Counted from the stretch's first letter, positions 6,246-14,755 are shown. The stretch: DNA of 19,093 nucleotides from Thermoproteota archaeon (GCA_013153895.1 JAADDN010000155.1:1-19093); one strand, 5' to 3'. Program-made: numbers and translations. The notes: a model not told the origin generated them from the letters alone.

Positions 6246-7103
6246 CTATATTTCAATTATTGATCCAGCACCGCCTATGATAGTTCTCTCAGGTATCTCG
6301 CTCAGGAATATGTGTAGTGCTCTCAGTCCTGTGCAGTGTAGTGGCATTATGAGCTTTATATCCTTCTTCTTAAGTATCTGACATAGCTCTCTTATCCTAT
6401 CTGGACTCTCCCTCTCCTGATGAAGACCACCTATTACAGCATAGATCTTTCTTACACCTGTAACCGATGTTGCGTACTCTATTATGTTAAGTATTCCTGA
6501 GTGTCCACATCCTGTGAGTATTACTAGACCCTTATCTCTCACATTTATTATTAATGCTGCATCATCAGGCATTGAGTCTCTTATGAGTCTACCATCTTCA
6601 CGTGCAACATACATGTCTGGAGTATATTCAGGATATCCATATCTCAAGATCTCACCTGAAAAGTAAGTTCCAGGACATATCTGCACGATATCTCTAGTAA
6701 GAATAAGCTCACACTTATCCTCTAGATCCTTCCTCGAGAATGGTATCCCGATGTACCTTAATGTACCTCTTATAACAAGCTTCTTCGCAAATATTTCAGG
6801 ATGAGCTATCACATGAACATCATTACCAGTCTTCTCGAGAACCTTCAATAGACCTCCAGTGTGATCATAATGTCCATGACTTATGACTATGTGAGTAACC
6901 TTACTTAGATCAAGTCCAAGCTTCTCAGCATTATTAACAACTATACCTGTCTGTCCAGTATCGTAGAGAATATTGTAAGTCTTACCATCAGCTCTCACTT
7001 GAACGTACATGCTTAAGCCCCACTCTGCGAGTACGGGTGATGGAGTTATGGCGTAGTTATCCACTAGTATTGCTATTCTTACGGAATCTGTGTAGGTTAG
7101 CAT
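6246..7103 (-). CDS. Metallo-beta-lactamase-fold protein of the MJ0301 type
   Basis: A 285-aa metallo-hydrolase. Metal ligands are seen in YDTG (47-50), SHGHYDHTGG (75-84, the HxHxDH motif), GCGHSG (198-203), GGLH (225-228), and PLHCTG around 254-259. The GCGHSGI, GGLH and LHCTG set matches the family annotated as 7,8-dihydropterin-6-methyl-4-aminobenzene-phosphate synthase, typified by M. jannaschii MJ0301 in methanopterin synthesis. In an organism without methanogenesis the substrate may be another pterin or something else, so I give only the family. The TATA-like GTTATATAC (7130-7139, minus strand) is 27-36 nt before the ATG. The gene is 30 bp downstream of the trkH start, on the same strand, with TrkH following it. 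Confidence 0.85.
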   Translation of the reverse strand: MLTYTDSVRIAILVDNYAITPSPVLAEWGLSMYVQVRADGKTYNILYDTGQTGIVVNNAEKLGLDLSKVTHIVISHGHYDHTGGLLKVLEKTGNDVHVIAHPEIFAKKLVIRGTLRYIGIPFSRKDLEDKCELILTRDIVQICPGTYFSGEILRYGYPEYTPDMYVAREDGRLIRDSMPDDAALIINVRDKGLVILTGCGHSGILNIIEYATSVTGVRKIYAVIGGLHQERESPDRIRELCQILKKKDIKLIMPLHCTGLRALHIFLSEIPERTIIGGAGSIIEI

Positions 7104-7191
7104 TTGCTAAACAAGTCAACCTATTGTGAAGTATATAACTATTATCGCTCACGATGCTGTATGTTTTAAATCCTGAAGATATGTATTATAT

Positions 7192-7197
7192 GGAGGT
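7192..7197 (+). promoter_or_regulatory. Strong Shine-Dalgarno deciding the GTG start of XPF
   Basis: GGAGGT lies 5 nt upstream of GTG at 7203. It supports that GTG as the start, because no ATG occurs near the ERCC4 domain boundary. A TTTTAAAT AT box at 7164-7171 is the likely promoter. Confidence 0.7.
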
Positions 7198-7202
7198 AGG
7201 AG

Positions 7203-8015
7203 GTGCCTATAATATATGTCGACTCTAGAGAACATAAGAAGGCACAGGAAATCATAAAAGAATTGAGAAGACTTGGCGCTACAGTGATAGAGAAGATGTT
7301 AGATATTGGAGATTATGTAGTATCTGAGAGAGTGGTGATAGAGAGAAAATCTGCTAGAGATTTCGCAAAATCGATAATTGATGGAAGACTGTTTGATCAA
7401 GCTGCTAGAATGAGAGAGAAGTATGAGAAGCCTATAATAATTGTTGAAGGAAATTTATGGAAGGTTGATAAGTATATGAATATAAACATTAACTGTGTTC
7501 TAGGAGCACTAATATCATTAGTAGTTAAGTTTAATATAACAGTTCTGTTCAGTAGAGACAAATCTATGACCGCATACCTCATATATGATCTAGCTAAGAT
7601 GGAGCAGGAGAAAGAGAAGAGAGGATTGAAAACTCAGACAGGTAAGAAGAACTTAACGATAAGAGAGTTACAGGTACAGTTTTTAGCTTCACTTCCTGGA
7701 ATAGGTGTTAAGAGAGCAGAGAAGATTCTTGAAGAATTTAAGACTCCTCAGAACGCGTTAGCTAATGTGAGACTCTGGACAAGAGTGGGAGTTCCTGAGA
7801 GCACGATATTTCTCATAAGGAAGGTTCTTCAGACACCTTACTCAGAATCTTCTAGAGAGGTCTTAGATAGGCAGGTTAAGATAGATGAGGTTGTTAGACA
7901 AGAATCATGTCAGGAAGAGGTTTCTAGGAAGGATAGGGGATTAGGAATATTGAGATATCTTGAACAGTCTAGCTCAAGTGAAGATGGTTCGAGTGAAGGA
8001 TCTTCTCAGGGATAA
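7203..8015 (+). CDS. xpf: XPF/Mus81-type structure-specific endonuclease
   Basis: Cuts branched or 3'-flap DNA in repair and stalled-fork processing; crenarchaeal forms have the nuclease and helix-hairpin-helix parts without the helicase domain. The ERCC4 domain is at about 1-130: IYVDSREHKKA (4-14), GDYVVSERVVIERKSARDF (36-54, with the GDxnVxnERKxxxD signature), and GRLFDQAARM. The tandem HhH domain is at about 155-212, with LASLPGIGVKRAEKIL. Family members work with PCNA through a C-terminal PIP box, but here the tail ends in a Ser/Glu/Gly-rich stretch (SSSSEDGSSEGSSQG, 256-270) and no PIP box is obvious. The end overlaps the next gene. Start is GTG with a strong Shine-Dalgarno sequence. 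Confidence 0.94.
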   Translation: MPIIYVDSREHKKAQEIIKELRRLGATVIEKMLDIGDYVVSERVVIERKSARDFAKSIIDGRLFDQAARMREKYEKPIIIVEGNLWKVDKYMNININCVLGALISLVVKFNITVLFSRDKSMTAYLIYDLAKMEQEKEKRGLKTQTGKKNLTIRELQVQFLASLPGIGVKRAEKILEEFKTPQNALANVRLWTRVGVPESTIFLIRKVLQTPYSESSREVLDRQVKIDEVVRQESCQEEVSRKDRGLGILRYLEQSSSSEDGSSEGSSQG

Positions 8016-8826
8016 GATTCCGAAGGATCTTATTGATCTTGTACCAACAAGTTTTGATATTGTTGGTTCAAGACAGGGAGCTGTAGCTATAGTTGAGATT
8101 CCTGAGGAGCTTGAGGAGTATAAGTATGAGATTGCTAAAGCAATAATGAAGATTAATAAGCATGTTAAAGCTGTATTACGTAAGATAGGGCCGAGAAGAG
8201 GAGCCTTCAGATTATATGAGTATGAGATACTTATACCTGGACCTACAGAAGTGATACATAAAGAGGCTGGGTACTTAATAAAGGTTGATCCTACAAAAGT
8301 ATACTTCTCTCCTCGAGATCAATCAGATAGGTTAGAGATTGCTGAACAGGTTAGAGATGGTGAGACAATTCTATACCTCTTCGCTGGTGTTGCACCATAT
8401 GCAATAGCTATATGTAAGAGGAGAAATGTCCATGTTATTCATTGTGTAGAGATCAATCCTATAGCAGTAAGATACATGATTGAGAACGTGAGATTAAATA
8501 AGCTTAAGGGCAAGATTGTTCCTATTGAAGGTGATGTTAATGTTGTTGCTCCAAAGTTCTATTATAAGTCTGATAGAGTACTAATGACGTTACCTCTAGG
8601 AGCTTACGAGTATGTTCATCATGGTATACTTTGCATACGTAGAGAAGGAGGTGTATTACATTTTTATCATATTGGTAAGGAACCTGACATATTTTCTGAA
8701 GCTGAGAATATTGTTAAGGAAGCTGCTGATAAGTTTGGTAGAGAGGTCACTATTATTAATAGGAAAATTGTTAGAGATTATGCACCAAGAATGTATAAGA
8801 TTAGGCTTGACGTATATGTGAGATAG
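7984..8826 (+). CDS. Trm5-like class I tRNA (guanine37-N1) methyltransferase
   Basis: SAM-dependent methyltransferase of the Met-10/Trm5/Taw family, acting on position 37 of tRNA or a related wyosine step. Numbered from the ATG at 7984 (280 aa), the substrate domain is N-terminal. Then come VYFSPR (106-111) with a nearby Arg116, SAM motif I region LYLFAGVAPYAI (130-141), the acidic VEINP (155-159), and MTLP (201-204) where Trm5 has NLP. Motif I lacks the usual Asp and the NLP Asn is Thr. A TTG start at 7960 would add 8 residues; I prefer the ATG. The gene overlaps the XPF 3' end by 32 bp in another frame, so the two are likely translationally linked. Taw2-type activity cannot be excluded. Confidence 0.82.
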   Translation: MVRVKDLLRDKIPKDLIDLVPTSFDIVGSRQGAVAIVEIPEELEEYKYEIAKAIMKINKHVKAVLRKIGPRRGAFRLYEYEILIPGPTEVIHKEAGYLIKVDPTKVYFSPRDQSDRLEIAEQVRDGETILYLFAGVAPYAIAICKRRNVHVIHCVEINPIAVRYMIENVRLNKLKGKIVPIEGDVNVVAPKFYYKSDRVLMTLPLGAYEYVHHGILCIRREGGVLHFYHIGKEPDIFSEAENIVKEAADKFGREVTIINRKIVRDYAPRMYKIRLDVYVR

Positions 8827-9306
8827 CTATAGGAATCTAGGCATCTCTCTTCTCTCTGATCCAGCTTCTCTAGCCATATGTGCAACCTTCTGCTCAAAGT
8901 ATAGCTTAAGTATCTCAGGAACCTTAGGCTCGCTAGAGATCTTCTTCAGAAGCTCAGTATACTTCGATGTGTGGTCAATATCGAGCTTAACGAAATCTAT
9001 AACTATCTTACGAAGCCTCTCCTCAAGCTCTTTCAGAAGCTCTGTAGGCATTATTGACGTTATTACAGGATTGTTTAGCCAGGTCTCGAAGTCTTTTAGA
9101 GTCCTCTCTATGTACATTAACATTGCCTGAGCTGAGTAGAGTAAGCTTAACCTATCCTCGTTAGTTGCTATATATTCTCCAAATTTCTCAAGCTCACTAA
9201 CAAACCTCTTCTGATCTGTGACCCACCTCTCCAACCTTCTGATCAATCCATCTATGTGCTCCTTTATCATCCTGACCTTTGGGTCTTCCATAAAGTTCAT
9301 GCTCAC
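8827..9306 (-). CDS. Small helical archaeal protein, DUF2153-like
   Basis: A 159-aa soluble, almost wholly alpha-helical protein with many charged residues. Its recognisable segments are DPKVRMIKEHIDGLIRRLERW, then QAMLMYIERTLKDFETWLNN, and LKELEERLRKIVIDFVKLDID. It resembles the crenarchaeal DUF2153 family in size and pattern, which I state from memory and with limited confidence. No catalytic motif is seen. The start is GTG at 9306 or ATG at 9300. A TATA-like TTTAATAATA (9326-9335, minus strand) lies 20-30 nt upstream of both, inside the 3' end of the endonuclease III gene. It converges with the Trm5-like gene, with stop codons touching. Confidence 0.6.
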   Translation of the reverse strand: MSMNFMEDPKVRMIKEHIDGLIRRLERWVTDQKRFVSELEKFGEYIATNEDRLSLLYSAQAMLMYIERTLKDFETWLNNPVITSIMPTELLKELEERLRKIVIDFVKLDIDHTSKYTELLKKISSEPKVPEILKLYFEQKVAHMAREAGSERREMPRFL

Positions 9307-9330
9307 GAGACAATATGCGTGTACGTATTA

Positions 9331-10017
9331 TTAAAGCCTTTTGTTTTGTAAAATCTCGCGAGAGCGAGCATACTCACACATGTCTACTATAGGACAGATA
9401 CCACATCTAGGAGACAAAGCTCTACATACCTCTCTACCATGCTTAATCAAGACTAAGTGAGCAGTCATGAGCATTTTAACATCATTATTGAACTCTCTAA
9501 TAAAAGTATTAGAGATAGAGTCATAATCTACCTTCTCTACAAGCGGTATCCTGGAACTTATCCTCCTAATATGAGTATCAACTGGGAAAGTTGGGTAAAA
9601 ACGTCTAAAGAGTAGGAAAACATCAACACTCTTACGACCTAACCCATCAATTGAGAGTAAGATCCTCCTAATAGTACTTGGGTCCTCATTATCTAGAAAA
9701 TCTTGCCCTCTCTCAATAACTAGGTCAGATATGTTACGTATAGTCTCATATTTTCTCTTATACATTCCTGACACTCTTATACACTCTATAACATCATTAG
9801 GATTCTTAACTATCTTAACAGGATCTAGAGGTCTACCAAACCTTGATACCAGATTATCGAAAGCTCTCTTAGCAAGTTTATCACTCGTATTTTGTGAAAG
9901 TACTATAAGTATGAGAAACTCATACGGTGTTAATTCCCTAGAAAGCTTATATATTGGACTATCCTCAACTCTAAACTTGTAGTAGCTTATTAGTCTATTA
10001 ATGATCTCTCTTATCAT
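9331..10017 (-). CDS. nth: Endonuclease III-like DNA glycosylase/AP lyase with Fe-S cluster
   Basis: Base-excision repair enzyme that removes oxidised or mismatched pyrimidines. LILIVLSQNTSD (36-46) is the substrate-pocket helix. The helix-hairpin-helix is LLSIDGLGRKSVDVFLLF (120-137) with the predicted Schiff-base Lys129. FPVDTHIRRI (144-153) has the catalytic Asp147. A C-x6-C-x2-C-x5-C cluster motif (C198, C205, C208, C214) binds a [4Fe-4S] cluster. The length of 228 aa is standard. The ATG overlaps the stop of the upstream DUF2070-like gene by 4 bp (ATGA), showing translational coupling. Whether it prefers oxidised pyrimidines (Nth) or T/G mismatches (MIG-like) is not clear. Confidence 0.94.
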   Translation of the reverse strand: MIREIINRLISYYKFRVEDSPIYKLSRELTPYEFLILIVLSQNTSDKLAKRAFDNLVSRFGRPLDPVKIVKNPNDVIECIRVSGMYKRKYETIRNISDLVIERGQDFLDNEDPSTIRRILLSIDGLGRKSVDVFLLFRRFYPTFPVDTHIRRISSRIPLVEKVDYDSISNTFIREFNNDVKMLMTAHLVLIKHGREVCRALSPRCGICPIVDMCEYARSREILQNKRL

Positions 10018-11783
10018 ATTAATGCTAGTAACATTCCTATTATGATTACTGTTAACGTTGTTGCTGTCGGTATTCCCATAACATACATTAGAAATCTCTT
10101 ATAATGTCTTATACAGTTACTAAGCTTCTCCTTAAGATGATTAAAACCTTCAATTCCTAGAACTCTAGGTCTTATATTGATCTTCTTATAGACTATACAT
10201 TTAACTTTTGATAATGAATTTTCTAGCTCGTTAACTACATTCTCAACATATGTACATATCTTCTCTAGATCACTTTTCTCACCTAGAATAGCGTAACCTC
10301 TACCTGACACAAACTTGACAAGCTCATGATCATCCATGGTTACTACCTCCACAATCCTGTTACTTCTTGAGAGTCTCTGTATAATTTTCTCTCTTAACTC
10401 TCTAGTCATGTTATTACTGTCAAATGATATGAGAACTAGGTCTCTAGTCTCCATCCTATTTATGTACCTTAGATAGAGTATATGTACTCCTTCTGGACCT
10501 ATCTCATCTGGGCATACTCCTTCAATATTTTTCAAGTTTCTCCATGATGCGTAGAGGATACAGGTCTTATCATTACCTTCTGCTAATTTTCTTAGAAGAG
10601 TCTTAAGTTCTCTGATCTCATTGTTACTCCATGTTGAATCTCCATCATAAGAGTTCTGAGAATCTACTAGAATAATATTACGTAATGGTACCTCTTTTCT
10701 AACATGTTCATAAACTTCTAATGGTATATCATCTGTAGCTCCCTTCTTCTTGCTTACTAATACTATATTTACAGGTCCTAGAGGAATCTTAACTAGGCGT
10801 ATGAGAGAACCTTCAACTATTTCAGGAAGTCCCTTAACTAAGGATATTGTTGATTTACATTCATCAAAGAGTCTTCTACTCTCACTCTCTAACTTCTTAA
10901 CAATTTCTCTACAACTCTGTTCGTCGAGTACATCTAGCTCATGACTACCAACACCATGAAGATATATGATGTCTCCTCCTGATCCTCTTCTTACAGCTTC
11001 TGTAACATCGTATAGTAATCTTGATCCTACTGTCCCACTTATAGGTCCAAAATGTAGATATGGTATTGTTATTATACATCTACCATCATTTTCAGTCTCT
11101 ATCCCAATAACATGTACCTTAGTGTCCACATAGGTCGATATCTCTCTTAAGGTCTTCTCGAATGCCTTAACATTATTTCCAAATGCTTCGAAGAATGAGC
11201 TTAATAGTTTAATCATGAAGTTAGAGCTCTTCTGTTCTAGAAACCTTATCATGAGGTATGTACTAATTATTGATGATCCATATACAGCACAGTCAAGCAT
11301 TAGGTAGAATCTGAAAGGTATGTTTAGAAGTGTTGAAGCTATAGCTTGAGGAGGAAGCATGCTTACGCAAGGTGCTAGTAGCTTAGCAATCTTTCTACTC
11401 TTCTTATCATCCATGTTACTTATAGATATTATGCTAGTGTGAAGTCCTGAGAAGGCTACTAGAGATACTAGTGCAATAACCTTCTTAATTAGTAGGCTAA
11501 GCATTAGATCTGCTATAGAGCTTATAGAAGGTATAGAAATTGATAGAGATCTAGCAAATCTAGAACGACCAAAACCGTTACCACAGAACCAGTAAGATAC
11601 GTATAGTAGAGAGCTAGTGAAGAGGTATAATAGTGGTAGAACTATTGTTAGCTCTATGTTAAGCGTGAGAAGATATAGGAATAGTGGATATATTGTGAAG
11701 AGAGCTGATGTTGATGCTATTCTAACTACCTTATAGGCCCTGTTAAGCACTAGATTATACCCTCTCTCAAATACTCTACTCAT
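10014..11783 (-). CDS. DUF2070-like archaeal membrane protein
   Basis: A 589-aa protein. The N-terminal 190 residues contain about five or six transmembrane segments, a large cytosolic or external domain follows, and one C-terminal anchor (MYVMGIPTATTLTVIIIGML) ends the chain. The soluble part has conserved-looking polar motifs: IPYLHFGPISGTVGSR, then YLHGVGSHELDVL, and VDSQNSYDGDSTWSNNE. These match the His-rich P-x-H-x-GP and HG-x-x-x-H-x-x-D pattern I associate with the archaeal DUF2070 family, whose function is unknown. The gene is coupled through an ATGA overlap to endonuclease III, with no evident functional link. The TATA-like ATTTAAATG (11813-11823) precedes the ATG by about 35 nt. 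Confidence 0.7.
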   Translation of the reverse strand: MSRVFERGYNLVLNRAYKVVRIASTSALFTIYPLFLYLLTLNIELTIVLPLLYLFTSSLLYVSYWFCGNGFGRSRFARSLSISIPSISSIADLMLSLLIKKVIALVSLVAFSGLHTSIISISNMDDKKSRKIAKLLAPCVSMLPPQAIASTLLNIPFRFYLMLDCAVYGSSIISTYLMIRFLEQKSSNFMIKLLSSFFEAFGNNVKAFEKTLREISTYVDTKVHVIGIETENDGRCIITIPYLHFGPISGTVGSRLLYDVTEAVRRGSGGDIIYLHGVGSHELDVLDEQSCREIVKKLESESRRLFDECKSTISLVKGLPEIVEGSLIRLVKIPLGPVNIVLVSKKKGATDDIPLEVYEHVRKEVPLRNIILVDSQNSYDGDSTWSNNEIRELKTLLRKLAEGNDKTCILYASWRNLKNIEGVCPDEIGPEGVHILYLRYINRMETRDLVLISFDSNNMTRELREKIIQRLSRSNRIVEVVTMDDHELVKFVSGRGYAILGEKSDLEKICTYVENVVNELENSLSKVKCIVYKKINIRPRVLGIEGFNHLKEKLSNCIRHYKRFLMYVMGIPTATTLTVIIIGMLLALI

Positions 11784-11826
11784 CTGTGACGCTTCTCAGA
11801 TATGTGTAAACCTCATTTAAATCTAT

Positions 11827-12852
11827 TTACCTCAGACGCATCAGGTGATTCCTTATTAGATTCCTATATATCTCACTTGTATACTTGAAATGAACCATTC
11901 CTCTATTGAAGGTTGGGACCTTATATACTATGAGTCTATCAATCTCGTAACCATATAGTACTACATATCCTACGTCTCTAGTAACGTCCTTGGATAGTAG
12001 TGTGTACACTATCTTCCTATATAGTTCAACACTCTTTCTCTCTCTTGAATAATGTACTAGAACTATCTTATCGAATCCATATTCAACATATTTCATTACT
12101 GATGTTATACCTCTATGAAATGTCTTATCAATATCTACAAATTTGTGAGCTATAACGTCTCTCTCAGTGACTATTATTAGATCAACAGGAACTTCAAGTA
12201 CTAGTGGAACTATGCTTGGTATGTGTCTATAGTTCTCTATGTGAAATACGTATCTACTAAAGAAGTACTCATCTAGTGACTTAACTATTCCTGAGTATAG
12301 GCTAACTATGCTTGGATAGACATCGTATAGATGTGTTGAGGGGAGTAGAATATGCATCTCTAGTACTGGAACATCTATTCCTATGTTCATGTACTCCTCT
12401 ATCTTATCAACAAACGACTTTCCTATACTATCTTCAGCATATGTTGATACGTGTTCTGTGAGTCTCATTAGACCTGGAAGATATACGTATCTTCCAACAT
12501 GTATGCAGAGTCCTCTCTTCTCAAGCTCGTTAAATACTATATCTGGATCTACTATCGACTTGCTCTTTCTTATTGCTGCCTTATTTATTATTAGTGAGCC
12601 AGCAGGCGTGAGATATGCTTTACCTTCGATACCTATCATCATTCCTGTTGTAGCCCATAGCCAGACCGTGTCTCTGATCTCGTATCCTATGTTTATCACG
12701 TTTCTCAGAACTGCGAGTGGATCTACATGCTTAGCTACTATATCTCTATCGAGCTTGTAGGCTCTCTCGATATCTGATGGCGATCCTGACGTGATAAGTT
12801 TTATTACCTCCTCGAACATGGTAACATCGTTAGTGATGAGGGCTGAGCTCAT
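11827..12852 (-). CDS. Hypothetical protein, unrecognised
   Basis: A 341-aa protein without membrane segments or recognised motif. The N-terminal third is helical, with a pattern compatible with a winged helix (IVDPDIVFNELEKRGLCIHV, then GRYVYLPGLMRLTEHV). The C-terminal part alternates short strands and helices with many charged and aromatic residues (EVPVDLIIVTERDVIAHKFV, then YGFDKIVLVHYSRERKS). The latter alternation is reminiscent of a nuclease or Rossmann-like core, but I see no convincing catalytic set. The promoter is unclear because two AT boxes lie upstream (12888-12898 and 12974-12984). It is followed by the DUF2070-like gene on the same strand after 43 bp. Confidence 0.6.
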   Translation of the reverse strand: MSSALITNDVTMFEEVIKLITSGSPSDIERAYKLDRDIVAKHVDPLAVLRNVINIGYEIRDTVWLWATTGMMIGIEGKAYLTPAGSLIINKAAIRKSKSIVDPDIVFNELEKRGLCIHVGRYVYLPGLMRLTEHVSTYAEDSIGKSFVDKIEEYMNIGIDVPVLEMHILLPSTHLYDVYPSIVSLYSGIVKSLDEYFFSRYVFHIENYRHIPSIVPLVLEVPVDLIIVTERDVIAHKFVDIDKTFHRGITSVMKYVEYGFDKIVLVHYSRERKSVELYRKIVYTLLSKDVTRDVGYVVLYGYEIDRLIVYKVPTFNRGMVHFKYTSEIYRNLIRNHLMRLR

Positions 12853-12973
12853 GATCGGTGATTGATTATGAGCAGTCTGATCTCTACATCATTTAAAAAC
12901 CATTCTACGCTCACTCTATCATTTACTATCAGCATCATGATTGTTCTACAGACCTAAGTATAGATAGTAGACT

Positions 12974-12984
12974 CTTTTATATAT
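12974..12984. promoter_or_regulatory. Unassigned strong TATA-like box in the gap before ilvD
   Basis: TTTTATATATT is one of the best TATA-like runs in the window. On the minus strand (AATATATAAAA) it would start RNA near 12950, about 100 nt before the hypothetical gene's ATG. On the plus strand it would start RNA near 13005, antisense to the ilvD 3' end. Which direction is used is unknown. Confidence 0.35.
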
Positions 12985-13039
12985 TGCTACTGACAGAAGA
13001 GTACTCATGACATGCTTATGTTACCTATATGTGATCATT

Positions 13040-14707
13040 CTACTCCATGTATGCTCCTCTTGATGCTGGTGCTGCTCTCTCAGCATACTTCTTCAATACT
13101 CCTCTAAGATCTCTCTTTGGTGGAGACCATCTTCTACGTCTCTCCTCTAGCTCAGACTCGCTTAGCTCAACATTTATGATCTTCTTATCTACATCTATCT
13201 CAACTATGTCACCATTCTTCAGTAATGCTATTGGTCCTCCAACATATGCTTCTGGACATACATGACCAACCATGAGTCCTCTAGTAGCTCCTGAGAATCT
13301 TCCATCTGTGACTAATGCTACAGATTCTCCAAGTCCTTGACCAACTATTGCAGCAGTTATCTGTAACATCTCTCTCATTCCTGGACCTCCTCTAGGACCT
13401 TCATATCTTATCACTAGGACTGTTCCTGGCTCAATCTCTCCACTAAGTACTGCTTTTACAGCCTCCTCCTCAGAATCGTATACTTTTACTGGTCCTCTAA
13501 ACTTTCTTATCTTTGTTCCTGAGGTCTTAACTACAGCTCCTTCAGGAGCTAGGTTTCCTCTCAAGATAACTAGTGCTCCAGACTTCATTATTGGGTCCTC
13601 TACTGGTCTTATCACATCTCTCCTTCTTGGAGGTTCTGCTTCAGATATGATCTCTCTAACATATTTTCCAGATACTGTAATCACATCTCCATGAATGATA
13701 CCTAACTTAGAGAGCTCCTTCATCAGTGATGGAACACCACCAGCCTCATCTAGATCAACCACATAGTAGGGTCCTCCTGGAGATATTGGACAGATGTATG
13801 GTACCTTCTCCTGTAACATATCGAAATCATCTAGCTTAAGGTCTACACCAGCTTCATGAGCAATAGCGAGTAGGTGAAGGACTGTGTTTGTTGAGCCTCC
13901 AAGAGCAAGATCGACCGCTATAGCATTTAGAAAGGCTTCCTTTCTCATTATATCTCTAGGCTTAAGATCCATCTCTACTAGCTTAACTATCATCTTACCA
14001 GCTTCTCGAGCAGCTGCTAATCTTCTACTAGATACTGCAGGAATAGTTGAGCTGTATGGTAGAGACATTCCTAGAGCTTCTGCAAGAATGTTCATTGTAT
14101 TAGCAGTGTAGAGACCCGCGCAAGAGCCAGGTCCTGGACAAGCTCTCTTTTCTATCTCTCTAAGCTCATCCTCACTTATCTTACCCTTAGCGTATGAGCC
14201 TACAGCTTCAAACACGTCTTTAATATCTATCCTACGATCACGATAAGTTCCAGGAAGCATTGGTCCACCATTAACATATATTGCAGGAATGTTTAATCTT
14301 GCAGCAGCCATAAGCATTCCTGGAACTACTTTATCACAGTTACCTACTAGAACTATACCATCAAGTCTATGTGCTTCAGCTATAATCTCAACACTATCTG
14401 CTATTATCTCTCTACTTACGAGACTATACTTCATTCCTATGTGACCCATAGCAACTCCATCACATACAGCAATAGTGTTGAACTCTAGTGGAACACCACC
14501 AGCCTCTCTCACACCCTCCTTAACTGCTTCAACAATCTTTCTCAGATGTACATGTCCAGGAACAATCTCATCGTATGATGACACTATTCCTATTATAGGT
14601 TTCTCAAAATCGGTCTCTGATAATCCTACAGCTCTAAGTAATGCTCTATGAGGAGCTCTATGATATCCTTCTAAGACCTCTCTACTCCTAAGCTTCCTAT
14701 TCACCAC
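13040..14707 (-). CDS. ilvD: Dihydroxy-acid dehydratase
   Basis: Dehydrates 2,3-dihydroxy acids to 2-keto acids in valine, leucine and isoleucine synthesis, using an Fe-S cluster and Mg2+. Visible motifs include VPGHVHLRK, AVCDGVAMGH, GNCDKVVPGM, CPGPGSCAGLYTANTM, SISPGG-type loop, DGRFSGATRG, and the RRRRWSPPKRD C-terminal region. As in other archaeal members, the PCN cysteine of the plant-type group is absent, and cysteines occur in AVCDG, NCDK and CPGPGSC. An upstream TTG at 14746 would add 13 residues. I prefer GTG at 14707 (or 14704), because a TATA-like box lies about 23-26 nt upstream of it, inside the TTG extension, and because homologues begin near this point. No other branched-chain gene is in the window. 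Confidence 0.95.
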   Translation of the reverse strand: MVNRKLRSREVLEGYHRAPHRALLRAVGLSETDFEKPIIGIVSSYDEIVPGHVHLRKIVEAVKEGVREAGGVPLEFNTIAVCDGVAMGHIGMKYSLVSREIIADSVEIIAEAHRLDGIVLVGNCDKVVPGMLMAAARLNIPAIYVNGGPMLPGTYRDRRIDIKDVFEAVGSYAKGKISEDELREIEKRACPGPGSCAGLYTANTMNILAEALGMSLPYSSTIPAVSSRRLAAAREAGKMIVKLVEMDLKPRDIMRKEAFLNAIAVDLALGGSTNTVLHLLAIAHEAGVDLKLDDFDMLQEKVPYICPISPGGPYYVVDLDEAGGVPSLMKELSKLGIIHGDVITVSGKYVREIISEAEPPRRRDVIRPVEDPIMKSGALVILRGNLAPEGAVVKTSGTKIRKFRGPVKVYDSEEEAVKAVLSGEIEPGTVLVIRYEGPRGGPGMREMLQITAAIVGQGLGESVALVTDGRFSGATRGLMVGHVCPEAYVGGPIALLKNGDIVEIDVDKKIINVELSESELEERRRRWSPPKRDLRGVLKKYAERAAPASRGAYME

Positions 14708-14725
14708 ATGTATGCTAGGAGAGAA

Positions 14726-14734
14726 GTATTTAAC
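14726..14734. promoter_or_regulatory. GTATTTAAC box between ilvD and sRNA E, probably bidirectional
   Basis: The AT box GTATTTAAC (GTTAAATAC on the other strand) is centred near 14730. It is about 23 nt from the preferred ilvD GTG (14707) and about 25 nt from the predicted 5' end of plus-strand sRNA E (about 14756). Both fit archaeal TATA spacing. Positional inference. Confidence 0.45.
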
Positions 14735-14755
14735 TGGTTCCTCCAAGGTTATGAC

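Noticed and set aside
12937..12993. Possible C/D sRNA with ATGATTG and CTGA 57 nt apart
   Set aside because: The C box has two mismatches, the internal boxes are poor, and a TATA-like run lies inside the putative RNA.
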